In this document: positions 23,427 to 32,444 of the stretch, piece after piece
How the letters are laid out: every line of letters starts with the position of its first letter
Numbering within the stretch: position 1 is the stretch's first letter
DNA from: an uncultured Phycisphaerales bacterium
GTDB taxonomy: Bacteria > Planctomycetota > Phycisphaerae > Phycisphaerales > UBA1924
Assembly: GCA_937858155.1 (NCBI GenBank)
Contig: CALLYM010000261.1
Span: forward strand, 1 to 42,362
DNA length: 42,362 nucleotides
Direction: 5' to 3'
Position numbers and translations under genes: made by a program
Notes under the pieces: generated by a model
What the model saw: only the letters and a program-made list of their open reading frames with translations
Database searches by the model: none
Told to the model about the DNA's origin: nothing

Positions 23427-25391
23427 TCAAACGACCTGCAGCATGCTCATCGCGGCCTTCTGTATGAATGCGGCGGAGATGCCGCACATGTCCAAGAGTT
23501 CTTCGGGGGATCGGGCGCTCTTGGGGATGCGTTTCACATGGAGTTGGTGCAGGCGGAAGCCGTCGCCCGCGTCGAGGATCGCGTCGGCCACTGCGCTTCC
23601 GATGCCCCCACCGAAGTTGTCTTCGACAGTCAGGACGAGCCCGCCGTTCGAGGAAATAAGGTCCAAAAGAGCTTCCTGATCGAAGGGGAGCGAGTAGAGG
23701 TCGACCACGGTGGCAGAAATGCCGGCTTTGTCCAGGGCTTCCATCGCTTTGTTGGCCTCGCCGACCATGTAGCCCGAGGCGCAGATGAGGATGTCGCGGC
23801 CTTCATTAAGAACTTCTAATCCACCGAGGTTGAAGACGTGCTTGTCGGAGTAGATGAACTCGGACTCGGGGCGGAGGGTGCGCATGTAGCAGCAGCCCTC
23901 GTACTCGGCCATGACCTGGGTGAGGGCGTACGCGGCGTGGGCGTCGCTGGGCTGCAGGACATAGCAGCCGGGGTTCCCGCGGTGGTCCTTCATCGTGCTG
24001 AAGGAGCGGAACCAGGCGACGTCGGGGAGGGACATCTGGCTGGGGCCGTCGGCGGCGAGGGTGATCCCGGCGTGGCTGCCCACGATCTTGAGGTTGGCGC
24101 CGCTGTAGATGGCCATCTCGATCTGGTCGTAGGCGCGGGTGAGGAACTTGGCGAAGGTGGAGCAGAAGGGGATCTTGCCCGCGGCCGAGAAGCCCACGGC
24201 GGCCGAGATCATGTGTTGCTCGGCGATCTTGCACTCCACGAAGCGGGAGGAGATGGTGGGGTCCTTGCGGACCATTTCGCTGAAGGTGCTGTTGGAGACA
24301 TCGGCGTCGAGCGCGACGATGTTGGGGTTGGCCTTGCAGAGTTCGCGGAGGGCGATGCCGTACGCGCGGCGGGTCGCAAGGACGCCTGACTGGTAGACCG
24401 TGAACATGTCCTGCCTGCGCATGGCCTCGGCGAGTGTGGGTATTTCACCCGCGGGCTTGGGGGCGGGCGCGTCGGCGGGTGGCTGGATGGTGAACTGGTC
24501 GGAGCTGGAGAGCGCGCTGGTGAGCTCCACACGGCGGGACTCAAGCTCGGTGATCGCGCGTTTGAGCGCTTCGCCGGTGGGGGGCTTGCCGTGCCAGCCG
24601 CCGCCCTGGATGCTGGGGCTGCCCCAGCCCTTGACGGTCTTGGCGACGATGGCGATCGGTTTGCCCGACTTGTTCTGGGCGTCGATGAATGCGTCGAAGG
24701 CTTTCTTGATCTGCGTGGGGCTGTGGCCATCGATGACAAGCGCTTCGAAGCCGGTTGCTTCGAGCTTGGCCCTGAGCACATCGGGCGATTGCTGGATGCT
24801 CACCCGGTCGGCCTGGCCGTACTCATTGCAGTTGAAGATGGTGAGGCAGTTGCGGAGCTTCTGATCAACGATGAAGTCGAGTGCTTCGGCGATCTGTCCT
24901 TCGCGGGCCTCGCCGTCGCCCACGATGCAGTAGACGCGCTTGTCCAGGCCGTCGAGCTTTGCGGCGTGGGCGATGCCCGCGGCGACGGAGAGGCCCTGCC
25001 CGAGGGAGCCGGTGGCGGCGTCGAAGAAGGGGAATCCCTCCATTGGGTTTGGGTGTCCCTCGAGTTCGCTGGCGGCGGTGCGGAGGTTCTTGAGGTCCTC
25101 GACCTTCAGTTTTTTGCGCTTGGCGGGGTCCTTGCCGTAGGCGACACCCAGTTTCGCGCACGCGGCATAGACGGCGGGGCAGGCGTGACCTTCGCTCAGC
25201 ACGAGGCGGTCGCTGGTGGGGTATTCCGGGTGGTTCGTGTCCCACCGCATGGTGTTGAACATGAGCACCGTGACCAGGTGGCCGATGCTGGCGGCGCTCG
25301 TGGGGTGTCCGCTGCCGGCGGCGGCGCACATCTCGAGGGACAGCCGGTCGATCTCGATGGCCTGGGCGTGCACGACAGCGTCGAATGACAT
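23427..25391 (-). CDS. tkt: Transketolase
   Basis: 654 residues, full length for a single-chain transketolase. Thiamine-diphosphate binding motif GDGEAREGQIAEALDF continues to a closing NCN. Substrate-site elements include GSGHPTSAAS near the N-terminus and AEQHMISAAVGFSAAG in the pyrimidine-binding domain (Glu of the family). The C-terminal domain has VDLYSLPFDQEALL and VEDNFGGGIGSAV. The enzyme shuttles two-carbon units in the pentose phosphate pathway. Two in-frame ATGs compete (25397 and 25391); AAGGA lies 8 bases before the second and 2 before the first, favouring 25391. It is a lone metabolic gene between secreted-protein genes. Confidence 0.95.
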   Translation of the reverse strand: MSFDAVVHAQAIEIDRLSLEMCAAAGSGHPTSAASIGHLVTVLMFNTMRWDTNHPEYPTSDRLVLSEGHACPAVYAACAKLGVAYGKDPAKRKKLKVEDLKNLRTAASELEGHPNPMEGFPFFDAATGSLGQGLSVAAGIAHAAKLDGLDKRVYCIVGDGEAREGQIAEALDFIVDQKLRNCLTIFNCNEYGQADRVSIQQSPDVLRAKLEATGFEALVIDGHSPTQIKKAFDAFIDAQNKSGKPIAIVAKTVKGWGSPSIQGGGWHGKPPTGEALKRAITELESRRVELTSALSSSDQFTIQPPADAPAPKPAGEIPTLAEAMRRQDMFTVYQSGVLATRRAYGIALRELCKANPNIVALDADVSNSTFSEMVRKDPTISSRFVECKIAEQHMISAAVGFSAAGKIPFCSTFAKFLTRAYDQIEMAIYSGANLKIVGSHAGITLAADGPSQMSLPDVAWFRSFSTMKDHRGNPGCYVLQPSDAHAAYALTQVMAEYEGCCYMRTLRPESEFIYSDKHVFNLGGLEVLNEGRDILICASGYMVGEANKAMEALDKAGISATVVDLYSLPFDQEALLDLISSNGGLVLTVEDNFGGGIGSAVADAILDAGDGFRLHQLHVKRIPKSARSPEELLDMCGISAAFIQKAAMSMLQVV

Positions 25392-25518
25392 GAGCATGGT
25401 CCTTTGTGAGGCCCGGGCCACCGGCCGGTTCCACCGACGGTTCGTGGGGCGGCGGCAGGGTAGTGGGGGGGCGTTGCTCTGACCACAAAAAAACGTCCGA
25501 AGGGCAAGGGCGGAAGCG

Positions 25519-25544
25519 AAAAACCCCGGGCGTAATGCCCGGGG
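25519..25544 (-). terminator. Intrinsic terminator of the fibro-slime gene
   Basis: On the minus strand an 8-bp stem (CCCCGGGC at 25544-25537 with GCCCGGGG at 25531-25524) and a 5-base loop are followed by TTTTTCGC. It lies 26 bases after the stop at 25571 and separates this gene from the transketolase gene downstream. Confidence 0.9.
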
Positions 25545-25570
25545 CTCGTGGGTGAACGGCGTGGCGTGGA

Positions 25571-27055
25571 TCAGTCGTGGAGGCCGCTCACGCCCGGCTG
25601 CGCGACGGCGCGCGAGGTCGAGAGCACCAGGTTTGTGCGGAGTCGGAAGCCGGCGTTGCTCGTGGCCCGCTGGGCGTAGAAGAGCTGGACGTGGACGGGC
25701 TGGCCCGCGGTGAGGCCCAGGCGGTCGAGGTCGACGTACTGGGACTCGGCGGTGTGTGTGCCGCCCATGTCGACGACGAGCCGACCGTTGATGTACACCC
25801 AGGCGTCGGTGTCGCTGCCGACTTCGAGGAACTGGCGGCCGCACTTGGTGTAGGTCGCGGCGGCATCGATGGCGTAGGTGAAGCCGCGGTTGGGGGCGTC
25901 GGTGGCGGCGGAGTAGAGCGCGCCGCGGGCGGGGTCAAAGTCATCGGTGGCGAAGGAGTACACCCCCTGTGCGTCGCGAGTCATGTCGATGGCGTAGGTC
26001 ATGGAGGCGTTCTGTCCCGCGATGTCCTGGTACCACGAGGCGAAGGTCACGGGGGAGGTAATGCGACCGTCGTCGGCACCGCCGCGCGTGGCTGGGGTGT
26101 CGCGGATGACCACGCACCCGGTGTCGGTCGGCGGGTCGAAGTAGGAAGGATCGGTCGCGAGGTCGACGAGAACCACGAGGTCCTGCTGGTCGAAGGCGGA
26201 GGAGGACGTGCTGGTGGCGCCCAGTTCGAAGAGGTAGATGACCTGGTTGTCAAGGAGGGAGACCTTGCCGCCCGCGTCGAGGTAGGGCGTGAGCATGTCC
26301 TTGGCGGACACCTGGCCCAGGAAGCCGGCGACGGGGGGAGGGGTATCGCCGTTGCGGAGCGCGACGACCTGCTTGCCCCCGCTGGCGGAGTTGATCGTCA
26401 TGTTGGACGACCAGTCCGAGTCGGCGGGCGAGGAGTAGGCGGAGTTCTTGCGGGCCCAGGACTGGCCGTCGACGTTGATTTTGGTCCCCGGGGGGATGAG
26501 GTTGGGGAGGACGACGGACCGTGGGTTGTTAGCGTCGTTGACGTTTCCCGAGGCGGCGCCGTCGAAGGAGCCGAAGGGGGTGTAGGCCTGGGAGCCGACG
26601 TTGATGCGGGTAGTGACGTGCATGTCGTAGGCGCCGCCGTAGCTGATGGCCGCGCCGATGACGCGGACCTTGGCGGCCATGGGCCGTGTGGACTGGATGG
26701 ACGCGCCGGTGATGGAGAAGTCTGTGAGGGGTGCGCCGCCGCCACCGGAGGAGGAGGCGGTGTAGAGGTTGGGCGCGATTGCGCGTGCGGAGGCGTCGCG
26801 TGCGGGGGTGGTGATCGCGGTGCCCGCGCGGGTGTAGGTGGGGGTGGCTCCGCTGGGGAGCGTGAGCCCGACGCTGCCGGCGGAGAGGACCGCGCCGTCA
26901 CCGGGGTTGTTGGCGAAGTCGGTGTGCTGGGGGGCAAAGTCACGGACAATGCCCATGAGTGGATAGACCTGGGGCGCGGCCTGCTGTGCGAGCGACGTGC
27001 CCGCGAGCAGTGCGACCGCGAGGCATGAAGTGGTGACGCTGGTCTTGGTCGGCAT
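25571..27055 (-). CDS. Secreted fibro-slime domain protein
   Basis: 494 residues. Signal peptide about 1-24 (MPTKTSVTTSCLAVALLAG, cleavage near SLA-Q). The N-terminal 270 residues are a Ser/Thr/Gly-rich beta domain with repeated references to sheet-forming segments (TRINVGSQAYTPFGSFDG). The C-terminal half matches the fibro-slime domain, a PA14-like fold: the core VGSDTDAWVYINGRLVVDMG continues with GTHTAESQYVDLDRLGLTAG and VHVQLFYAQR. These modules occur in adhesins and slime or fruiting-body proteins and usually bind carbohydrate. It has no dockerin-like or PEP-CTERM tail, unlike its neighbours, so it may be released. An intrinsic terminator follows. Confidence 0.82.
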   Translation of the reverse strand: MPTKTSVTTSCLAVALLAGTSLAQQAAPQVYPLMGIVRDFAPQHTDFANNPGDGAVLSAGSVGLTLPSGATPTYTRAGTAITTPARDASARAIAPNLYTASSSGGGGAPLTDFSITGASIQSTRPMAAKVRVIGAAISYGGAYDMHVTTRINVGSQAYTPFGSFDGAASGNVNDANNPRSVVLPNLIPPGTKINVDGQSWARKNSAYSSPADSDWSSNMTINSASGGKQVVALRNGDTPPPVAGFLGQVSAKDMLTPYLDAGGKVSLLDNQVIYLFELGATSTSSSAFDQQDLVVLVDLATDPSYFDPPTDTGCVVIRDTPATRGGADDGRITSPVTFASWYQDIAGQNASMTYAIDMTRDAQGVYSFATDDFDPARGALYSAATDAPNRGFTYAIDAAATYTKCGRQFLEVGSDTDAWVYINGRLVVDMGGTHTAESQYVDLDRLGLTAGQPVHVQLFYAQRATSNAGFRLRTNLVLSTSRAVAQPGVSGLHD

Positions 27056-27328
27056 CTGGCGTTTCTCCGGCTGTGGTGTGGTCGGGCTGCCCGTCAACCG
27101 TCCCCCGGCACGTGCAGGGCCCGACCGACTGACAGCATGCACCACAACCCGCGGAGGTGCAACCAAACGTGCGGGAATTGCGGGTCCAAGCGCCCGCGTG
27201 TGCGGGGTTTGCGGTGTGTGACGCCTGCGCGTGCGCGCGGCGGGGGCCGCCCGTCCGGCGGGCGTGGCGGAGGGGGGCGCCGGGGCTGGAATCTCCGAAC
27301 GCAAGGCCCCGGCGCGCTACAGTGGCCC

Positions 27329-28507
27329 ATGAAGGTCATCTGCGATCGCGGCGCTCTCCTGGACGCCATCAACCTTGTGTCGGGCGCGGTGGCGGCCCGC
27401 TCGCCAAGGCCCCAGCTTGGATGCGTAAAACTCGTGGCGGCAAAGCACGGGGGCGCGGGCGACCTGACCCTTTCGGCCACGGACGCGGAGATCGCGCTCA
27501 AGCTCAGCCTCTCGCAGGTGGACGTGCAGAAGGCGGGCGAGGCACTCGTGCCGGCGGACAAGCTGCGGTCGATCGTGGCCGCGGAAGAAGGTGAGCCGAC
27601 GCTGACCCTGGAACTGGACGGCGAGGCGCTGCACATCAAGGGCGCGGACGCGCACTTCAAGGTGTTTGGGTATCCGGCGAACGAGTTCCCGCCGATCCCG
27701 GACTTTTCGGCGGTGGTGGCGGGCACCGGCGACGCGCCCAAGGCGAAGGCGACGATGACGCATCCTTCTGGGTCTTTGGCGCAGCTGGTGGCGCGCACAC
27801 TGTTCGCGACGGCACGGGAGAATTCACGGTACGCGATCAACGGCGTGCTGATGAAGCGCGACGGCAAGCGGCTGGAGATGGTTGCGACGGACGGTCGCCG
27901 GCTGGCGCTGGCGCGTGCGGCGCTGGCGGGTGGCGAGAAGGACGCCAAGGGTGTGTCGTGCATCGTGCCGACCAAGGCGCTGGGCATGCTGCAGAAGCTC
28001 ATCAGCCAGCACGACGAGCCGGTGCAGATTGCCATCACCGACGCGCAGATTTTCTTCTCGTTCGGCACGGCCGCGAGCCCGGGGAGGGCGCTCCTGGTTT
28101 CCAACCTTGTCGAGGGCGCGTTCCCTCCCTACGAGGACGTCATCCCCAAGGACCACGACAAGAAGGTGTCGTTCGACCGGGACGTGGTGTCGTCGGCGGT
28201 GCGGCGTGCGGCGTTGCTGACGAACGAGGAGTCGCGCGGCGTGCGGCTGGTGTTCAAGGGCAAGGACAAGCAGCTCGAGCTGTCCAGCCGCGCGGCGGAG
28301 GTGGGCGAGGCTCAGATCAAGGTGGACCTGGCCGGCTATGACGGCGACGACATGGAAATCGGGTTCAACCCGCAGTTCATCGTCGATGCCCTCAAGGTGA
28401 TCAACGAGCCGGAAGTGATCATGGAGCTCAAGGCGAGCAACAAGCCCGGGCTCATCAAGAGCGGCACGGACTTCATGTACGTCGTGATGCCGGTGAACCT
28501 GCAGTAA
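27329..28507 (+). CDS. dnaN: DNA polymerase III beta sliding clamp
   Basis: 392 residues, close to the family norm of about 370-380. Three clamp domains are traceable: residues 1-125 starting MKVICDRGALLDAINLVSGA, 130-255 with FATARENSRYAINGVLM and MVATDGRRLALAR, and 260-392 ending FMYVVMPVNLQ, close to the usual end MPMRL. The protein forms a dimeric ring that tethers polymerase III and many repair factors to DNA. The usual neighbours dnaA, recF and gyrB are absent, and no DnaA boxes are seen in the 273 bases upstream, so this is probably not the replication origin. It stands alone between a secreted-protein gene (divergent) and a CHRD gene. Confidence 0.95.
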   Translation: MKVICDRGALLDAINLVSGAVAARSPRPQLGCVKLVAAKHGGAGDLTLSATDAEIALKLSLSQVDVQKAGEALVPADKLRSIVAAEEGEPTLTLELDGEALHIKGADAHFKVFGYPANEFPPIPDFSAVVAGTGDAPKAKATMTHPSGSLAQLVARTLFATARENSRYAINGVLMKRDGKRLEMVATDGRRLALARAALAGGEKDAKGVSCIVPTKALGMLQKLISQHDEPVQIAITDAQIFFSFGTAASPGRALLVSNLVEGAFPPYEDVIPKDHDKKVSFDRDVVSSAVRRAALLTNEESRGVRLVFKGKDKQLELSSRAAEVGEAQIKVDLAGYDGDDMEIGFNPQFIVDALKVINEPEVIMELKASNKPGLIKSGTDFMYVVMPVNLQ

Positions 28508-28692
28508 ACCGTGCGTTCGGGGCGGAGTTCGCTGTCTGTCCGGCGTGGGCCTGGGGCAAGGCTGCTCGCTGTTGTTTTTTGTTGCAAGCAACACTCGAAT
28601 GTGGTACATCTGTCCATCGTGGACCACGCTTGGAGTGCGCGCACGACGTACGAAAGCGCGGGCTGTGTGGGAAACTGATAAGGGAGAAGGTC

Positions 28693-30294
28693 ATGAGGAA
28701 AAACGCGTGGAGAAACGTGGGCGCGGTGGCGGTCGGCGCGCTGCTGGCGGGTGCGGCACAAGCGGAGGTTGTGACGCGGGTCGCGGTGCTCACGGCGTCG
28801 CAGGAGGTGCCTGTCAACGCGAGCACGGCGATGGGGTGCGGGCGGTTTGTGATCGACACCACGGCGAATACGGTGACGTACCGCATCGCGTACACGGGCC
28901 TTTCCGGGCCCGAGACGGCGTCGCACTTCCATGGCATGGCGGGCCCGGGCGTGAACGCGGGTGTCATCATCGCGCTCCCCGCGGGGAACGTGAAGACCGG
29001 TGTCTGGAATTACGCCGAGGCCCAGGAGGCGGACATCCTTGGCGGGCGCGTGTATGTGAACGTGCACACGGCGGCGAACCCCGGCGGCGAAATCCGCGGG
29101 CAGGTCGTTGCGGCGCTGGCGCTGCTCGATGGTGGCCAGGAAGTCCCGGCGGTGGCGACGGGCGCGACAGGCTTTGCGCTGTTCAATATTGATCCGGTCG
29201 CCAACAACCTGTCGTACTACATCAATTACGGGGGGCTGGGTTCCGCGGAGACCGCGGCCCACTTCCACGGCACGGCCTTGCCCGGCACGAACGCGGGCGT
29301 CTTATTCCCGCTCCCTGCAGGATCGCCCAAGGTCGGCACGTGGAATTATCCCGAGGCGCAAGAGCAGAACATCCTGGACGGCATGCTGTATGTGAACATC
29401 CACACCGTGGTGAACGGCGGCGGCGAGATCCGCGGACAGATCGTCAGCAGCGTGAACCCGATGGACGGCGGGCAGGAGGTGCCTGCGATCAACGTTCCAG
29501 GCGCGGGCTGCGGGCTGTGCTCGTTCAGCCGCGCGACCAACACGATGGGCTTTGACGAGAGGTTCGCGAACCTGACCACCGCGGAAACCGCGGCGCATAT
29601 CCATGGGTTCGCCGCGCCGGGCGCGAGCGCGGGCGTGATCTTCCCCATGGCCGCGGGCACGCCCAAGCGCGGCACGTGGGCCTTTGGCGCCGGCAGCTTT
29701 GACAACGTGTTCCACCGCGGCCTCACATACTTCAACGTCCACACCATCGCGAACGGTGGCGGCGAACTCCGCGGGCAGATCAACCGCGGCAAGTCCATCC
29801 CGTGCTCGCCCAACATCACGACCAGCCCGGGCAACCAGTCCGCCAACGTGGGCGACATCCGGTCCTTCGGCGTGGTCGCCGACGACCGGGGCGGCGGAAC
29901 GCTGGGCTACCAGTGGCGCAGGAACGGGTCCAACCTGAGCAACGGCGGCACCATTTCCGGCGCGACGTCTCCGACGCTCACGATCAATCCTGTTGCCGCG
30001 GGCGACGCCGGCAACTACGACTGCGTCGTGACCAACTTCTGCGGCAGCAACACCAGCAACGCGGGCACACTGACAGTGGGGCCCACCTGCGACTCCATCG
30101 ACTTCAACAACGACGGGCTGTTCCCGGACACGGCGGACATCGACGACCTTCTGTCGGTCTTCTCCGGCGGGCCGTGCTCGACGGACCCGGTCCCGGGGTG
30201 CAATGACCTGGACTTCAACAACGACACACTCTTCCCCGACACGCAGGACATCGACTCGATGCTGAGCGTGTTCAGCGGCGGCCCGTGCATTTAA
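28693..30294 (+). CDS. Secreted triple-CHRD, Ig-like protein with dockerin-like tail
   Basis: 533 residues. GGAG lies 8 bases before the ATG. Signal peptide about 1-24 (AGAAQA-E). Three consecutive CHRD domains cover about residues 25-375, each recognised by the pattern ETAxHxHGxAxPGxxAGV and a closing NGGGE-[IL]-RGQI. An Ig-like domain follows (about 380-463: GYQWRRNGSNLS, DAGNYDCVVTN). The last 68 residues are the double dockerin-like module, with a 7-residue spacer between the inner cysteines. CHRD domains contain conserved His positions and occur in secreted proteins of unclear function. An intrinsic terminator follows at 30325. Role likely surface-associated. Confidence 0.9.
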   Translation: MRKNAWRNVGAVAVGALLAGAAQAEVVTRVAVLTASQEVPVNASTAMGCGRFVIDTTANTVTYRIAYTGLSGPETASHFHGMAGPGVNAGVIIALPAGNVKTGVWNYAEAQEADILGGRVYVNVHTAANPGGEIRGQVVAALALLDGGQEVPAVATGATGFALFNIDPVANNLSYYINYGGLGSAETAAHFHGTALPGTNAGVLFPLPAGSPKVGTWNYPEAQEQNILDGMLYVNIHTVVNGGGEIRGQIVSSVNPMDGGQEVPAINVPGAGCGLCSFSRATNTMGFDERFANLTTAETAAHIHGFAAPGASAGVIFPMAAGTPKRGTWAFGAGSFDNVFHRGLTYFNVHTIANGGGELRGQINRGKSIPCSPNITTSPGNQSANVGDIRSFGVVADDRGGGTLGYQWRRNGSNLSNGGTISGATSPTLTINPVAAGDAGNYDCVVTNFCGSNTSNAGTLTVGPTCDSIDFNNDGLFPDTADIDDLLSVFSGGPCSTDPVPGCNDLDFNNDTLFPDTQDIDSMLSVFSGGPCI

Positions 30295-30324
30295 GATCTC
30301 CTTTCATCCGACGGTGAAGTGCAA

Positions 30325-30350
30325 GGCTCGGGAGCAATCCCGAGCCTTTT
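30325..30350 (+). terminator. Intrinsic terminator of the CHRD gene
   Basis: A perfect 9-bp stem (30325-30333 with 30338-30346) with a GCAA tetraloop, followed by TTTT. It lies 30 bases after the stop at 30294 and separates this gene from the cupredoxin gene. Confidence 0.9.
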
Positions 30351-30478
30351 CCTTGCGCGCAGCTGTCAGGAAGAGAACCGCGGCGTCATCCCGATAAGCA
30401 AGGCACGGGTCCAGATGAGGTTGTTGAGAAAGCTTGAGTTCGCTACGATTTGCCGCGTTCCATCCGGGAGGGCGATTC

Positions 30479-31090
30479 ATGAAGTGCGATACTTTGAAGT
30501 TTCTGGCGGTGGCGGTGTGTGTTGGTGGGCTGGGCGCTACGCGAGCGGTGTCCGCTACCAAGACGGTGTACGTGCTCCCGCACGAGTTCAGCACCTATCC
30601 CAACGTGACGGACCCGATCACGGACCCCGTGATCTTCGCTGGGGACGCCATCCACTGGGAATTCCTGAGCCAGTTCCATTCCGTCACGTCCTGCGCTGGG
30701 AACGCCGAGGAGTTTGACTCGGGGCTGATCTTCTCGCTGCCCGCGTCGTTCGAGCACACGTTCAACAACCCCGGGGTGTTCCAGTATTACTGCTTCATCC
30801 ATGGGGGCGACAACGGCGACGGCACCGGGTACGGGATGTCGGGGATTGTGACGGTGCTGCCGGTGGGCGTGACGTGCGACTCGGTGGACTTCAACAACGA
30901 CACGCTGTTCCCGGACACGCAGGACATCACCGACTTCATCAGCGTGTTCGGGGGCGGTGTGTGCGCCGGCCAGGAGCCCGGCGATCAGCCGTGCAACACA
31001 GACATCGACTTCAACAACGACTCGCTCTTCCCAGATGTCGCGGACATCGACAGCCTTCTGAGCGTCTTCAGCGGGGGCACGTGCGTCTAG
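30479..31090 (+). CDS. Secreted cupredoxin (plastocyanin-like) with dockerin-like tail
   Basis: 203 residues. A strong GGAGG precedes the ATG. Signal peptide about 1-26 (VSA-T). Residues about 27-130 form a type-1 copper domain: ligand His in SQFHSVTSC, then Cys and His in QYYCFIHGG, and a Met in GYGMSGIV, in the usual His...Cys-x2-His...Met order. Such proteins carry electrons, or sense copper, outside the cytoplasm. The last 71 residues are the double dockerin-like module with a 9-residue spacer between inner cysteines. The gene is separated from the CHRD gene by a terminator. It overlaps the convergent CoA-transferase gene by 23 bases. Confidence 0.88.
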   Translation: MKCDTLKFLAVAVCVGGLGATRAVSATKTVYVLPHEFSTYPNVTDPITDPVIFAGDAIHWEFLSQFHSVTSCAGNAEEFDSGLIFSLPASFEHTFNNPGVFQYYCFIHGGDNGDGTGYGMSGIVTVLPVGVTCDSVDFNNDTLFPDTQDITDFISVFGGGVCAGQEPGDQPCNTDIDFNNDSLFPDVADIDSLLSVFSGGTCV

Positions 31091-32345
31091 CGAGCGCGTG
31101 CTGGCGGCGGAGGTCTGCGCGGAAGTCCGGATGGGCGATGCCGGTGAGCAGGTCGGCTCGCTCGTCGAATGTTCTGCCGTGGAGGTTGACAGCGCCGTGC
31201 TCGGTAATGACCCAGTGCACGTGGCCGCGCGTGGTGACGACACCCGCGCCCGGGGAAAGCTCGAACGCGATGCGGCTGACCTTGCCGCCCGCGGCGGTGG
31301 ACGGGAGCGCGATGATGGGCTTGCCACCCTTGGACAGGGCGGCTCCGCGGATAAAGTCCATCTGGCCGCCGATGCCCGAGTAGATGCGGTGGCCCAGCGA
31401 ATCGGCGCACACCTGGCCGGTAAGGTCGACCTGCAGGGCGGAATTCACCGCGACAACTTTGGGGTTGCGCCGGATGAGCGCCGTGTCGTTCGTGCGGTCG
31501 GCGGGGTGGAACTCCACGAGGGGATTGTCGTGGACATAGTCAAAGAGCTTCCTGCTGCCGATGACGAAGGATGTGGTGCAGCGCCCGGGGTGCACCGCCT
31601 TGTGCCTGTTGGTAATGACACCCGCTTGCAGGAGCGGCAGCAGGCCGTCGCTGAACATTTCGGTGTGGACGCCGAGGTCGTGCTTATTCCCCAGGCGGGC
31701 GAGCACGGCGTCCGGTATGCACCCGATGCCGAGCTGCAGCGTCGAGCCGTCCTCGATGAGGTCGGCGATGAGCTCCCCGATCCGCGCCTCGACATGCCCG
31801 CACTCGGTGGCCTCGTGCTCGTGGAGCGGGCGGTTGGTCCGGGTGAGTGCGGTGATGCGCCGGAGTGGCACGACGGTGTTGCCCAGGGTGCGGGGCATCT
31901 GCTCGTTGACTTCGGCGAGCACGATGCCCGCGTGGTCGGCGGCGGCGCGGGCCGCATCGACGGAGGTGCCCAGCGTGCACAGGCCATTGCGGTCTTGGGG
32001 CGAGAGCTGCAGGATGGCCGCGTCGAGGCGGATGGCGCCGCTGGCGAACAAGGCCGGGATGTCGGAGAGGAACACCGGCATGGCGAGCGCGCGCCCGTCG
32101 TGCACTGCGGCGCGGGTGGCGGCGCCGACAAACAAGGAAACACTCGTGATGCGCCCGGCGCAGCGTGGTTCCGCGAACGGCGCGGGGCCCTCGGTGTGGA
32201 GGTGGTACAGGCGGACGCCCTCCAGGTCAGTACGGTCCGCGAGGGCCTCCAGCAGGGGCGTGGGCGTGGCGGCACCTCCATGCACGAACACGTTCATGCC
32301 GCTCTTGACATGGGAAACGACTTCCTGCGCAGTCTGCTCTCTCAC
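31068..32345 (-). CDS. Acetyl-CoA hydrolase/transferase family (4-hydroxybutyrate CoA-transferase-like)
   Basis: 425 residues from GTG, supported by GGAGG 8 bases upstream; longer starts cover non-coding sequence. Family motifs: VHGGAATPTPLLEAL near the N-terminus, TLQLGIGCIPDAVLA, a Glu in PLVEFHPADRTND that matches the catalytic Glu region, and the CoA-binding loop SGIGGQMDFIRGAALSKGGK. The family moves CoA between acyl groups and acetate, or hydrolyses acetyl-CoA; 4-hydroxybutyrate CoA-transferase is the closest look-alike, but the acyl substrate is open. Cytoplasmic. Convergent with the cupredoxin gene, with overlapping 3' ends. No butyrate-pathway neighbours. Confidence 0.88.
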   Translation of the reverse strand: MREQTAQEVVSHVKSGMNVFVHGGAATPTPLLEALADRTDLEGVRLYHLHTEGPAPFAEPRCAGRITSVSLFVGAATRAAVHDGRALAMPVFLSDIPALFASGAIRLDAAILQLSPQDRNGLCTLGTSVDAARAAADHAGIVLAEVNEQMPRTLGNTVVPLRRITALTRTNRPLHEHEATECGHVEARIGELIADLIEDGSTLQLGIGCIPDAVLARLGNKHDLGVHTEMFSDGLLPLLQAGVITNRHKAVHPGRCTTSFVIGSRKLFDYVHDNPLVEFHPADRTNDTALIRRNPKVVAVNSALQVDLTGQVCADSLGHRIYSGIGGQMDFIRGAALSKGGKPIIALPSTAAGGKVSRIAFELSPGAGVVTTRGHVHWVITEHGAVNLHGRTFDERADLLTGIAHPDFRADLRRQHALARRTCPR

Positions 32346-32444
32346 CGTGGTCCTCCGCCGGGCGCCCGTTCCGCGCGTTGAGGCGGACAGTACCCGCCGC
32401 AAGGGCGTGGCGCAGCGCCCTCCAGGACATAATTGTGGTCAGCC

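Noticed and set aside
22051-23679. Long plus-strand frame of 542 codons
   Set aside because: Antisense to the PPC-dockerin gene; Gly/Val/Arg-rich translation with no domain, and it crosses an intergenic region.
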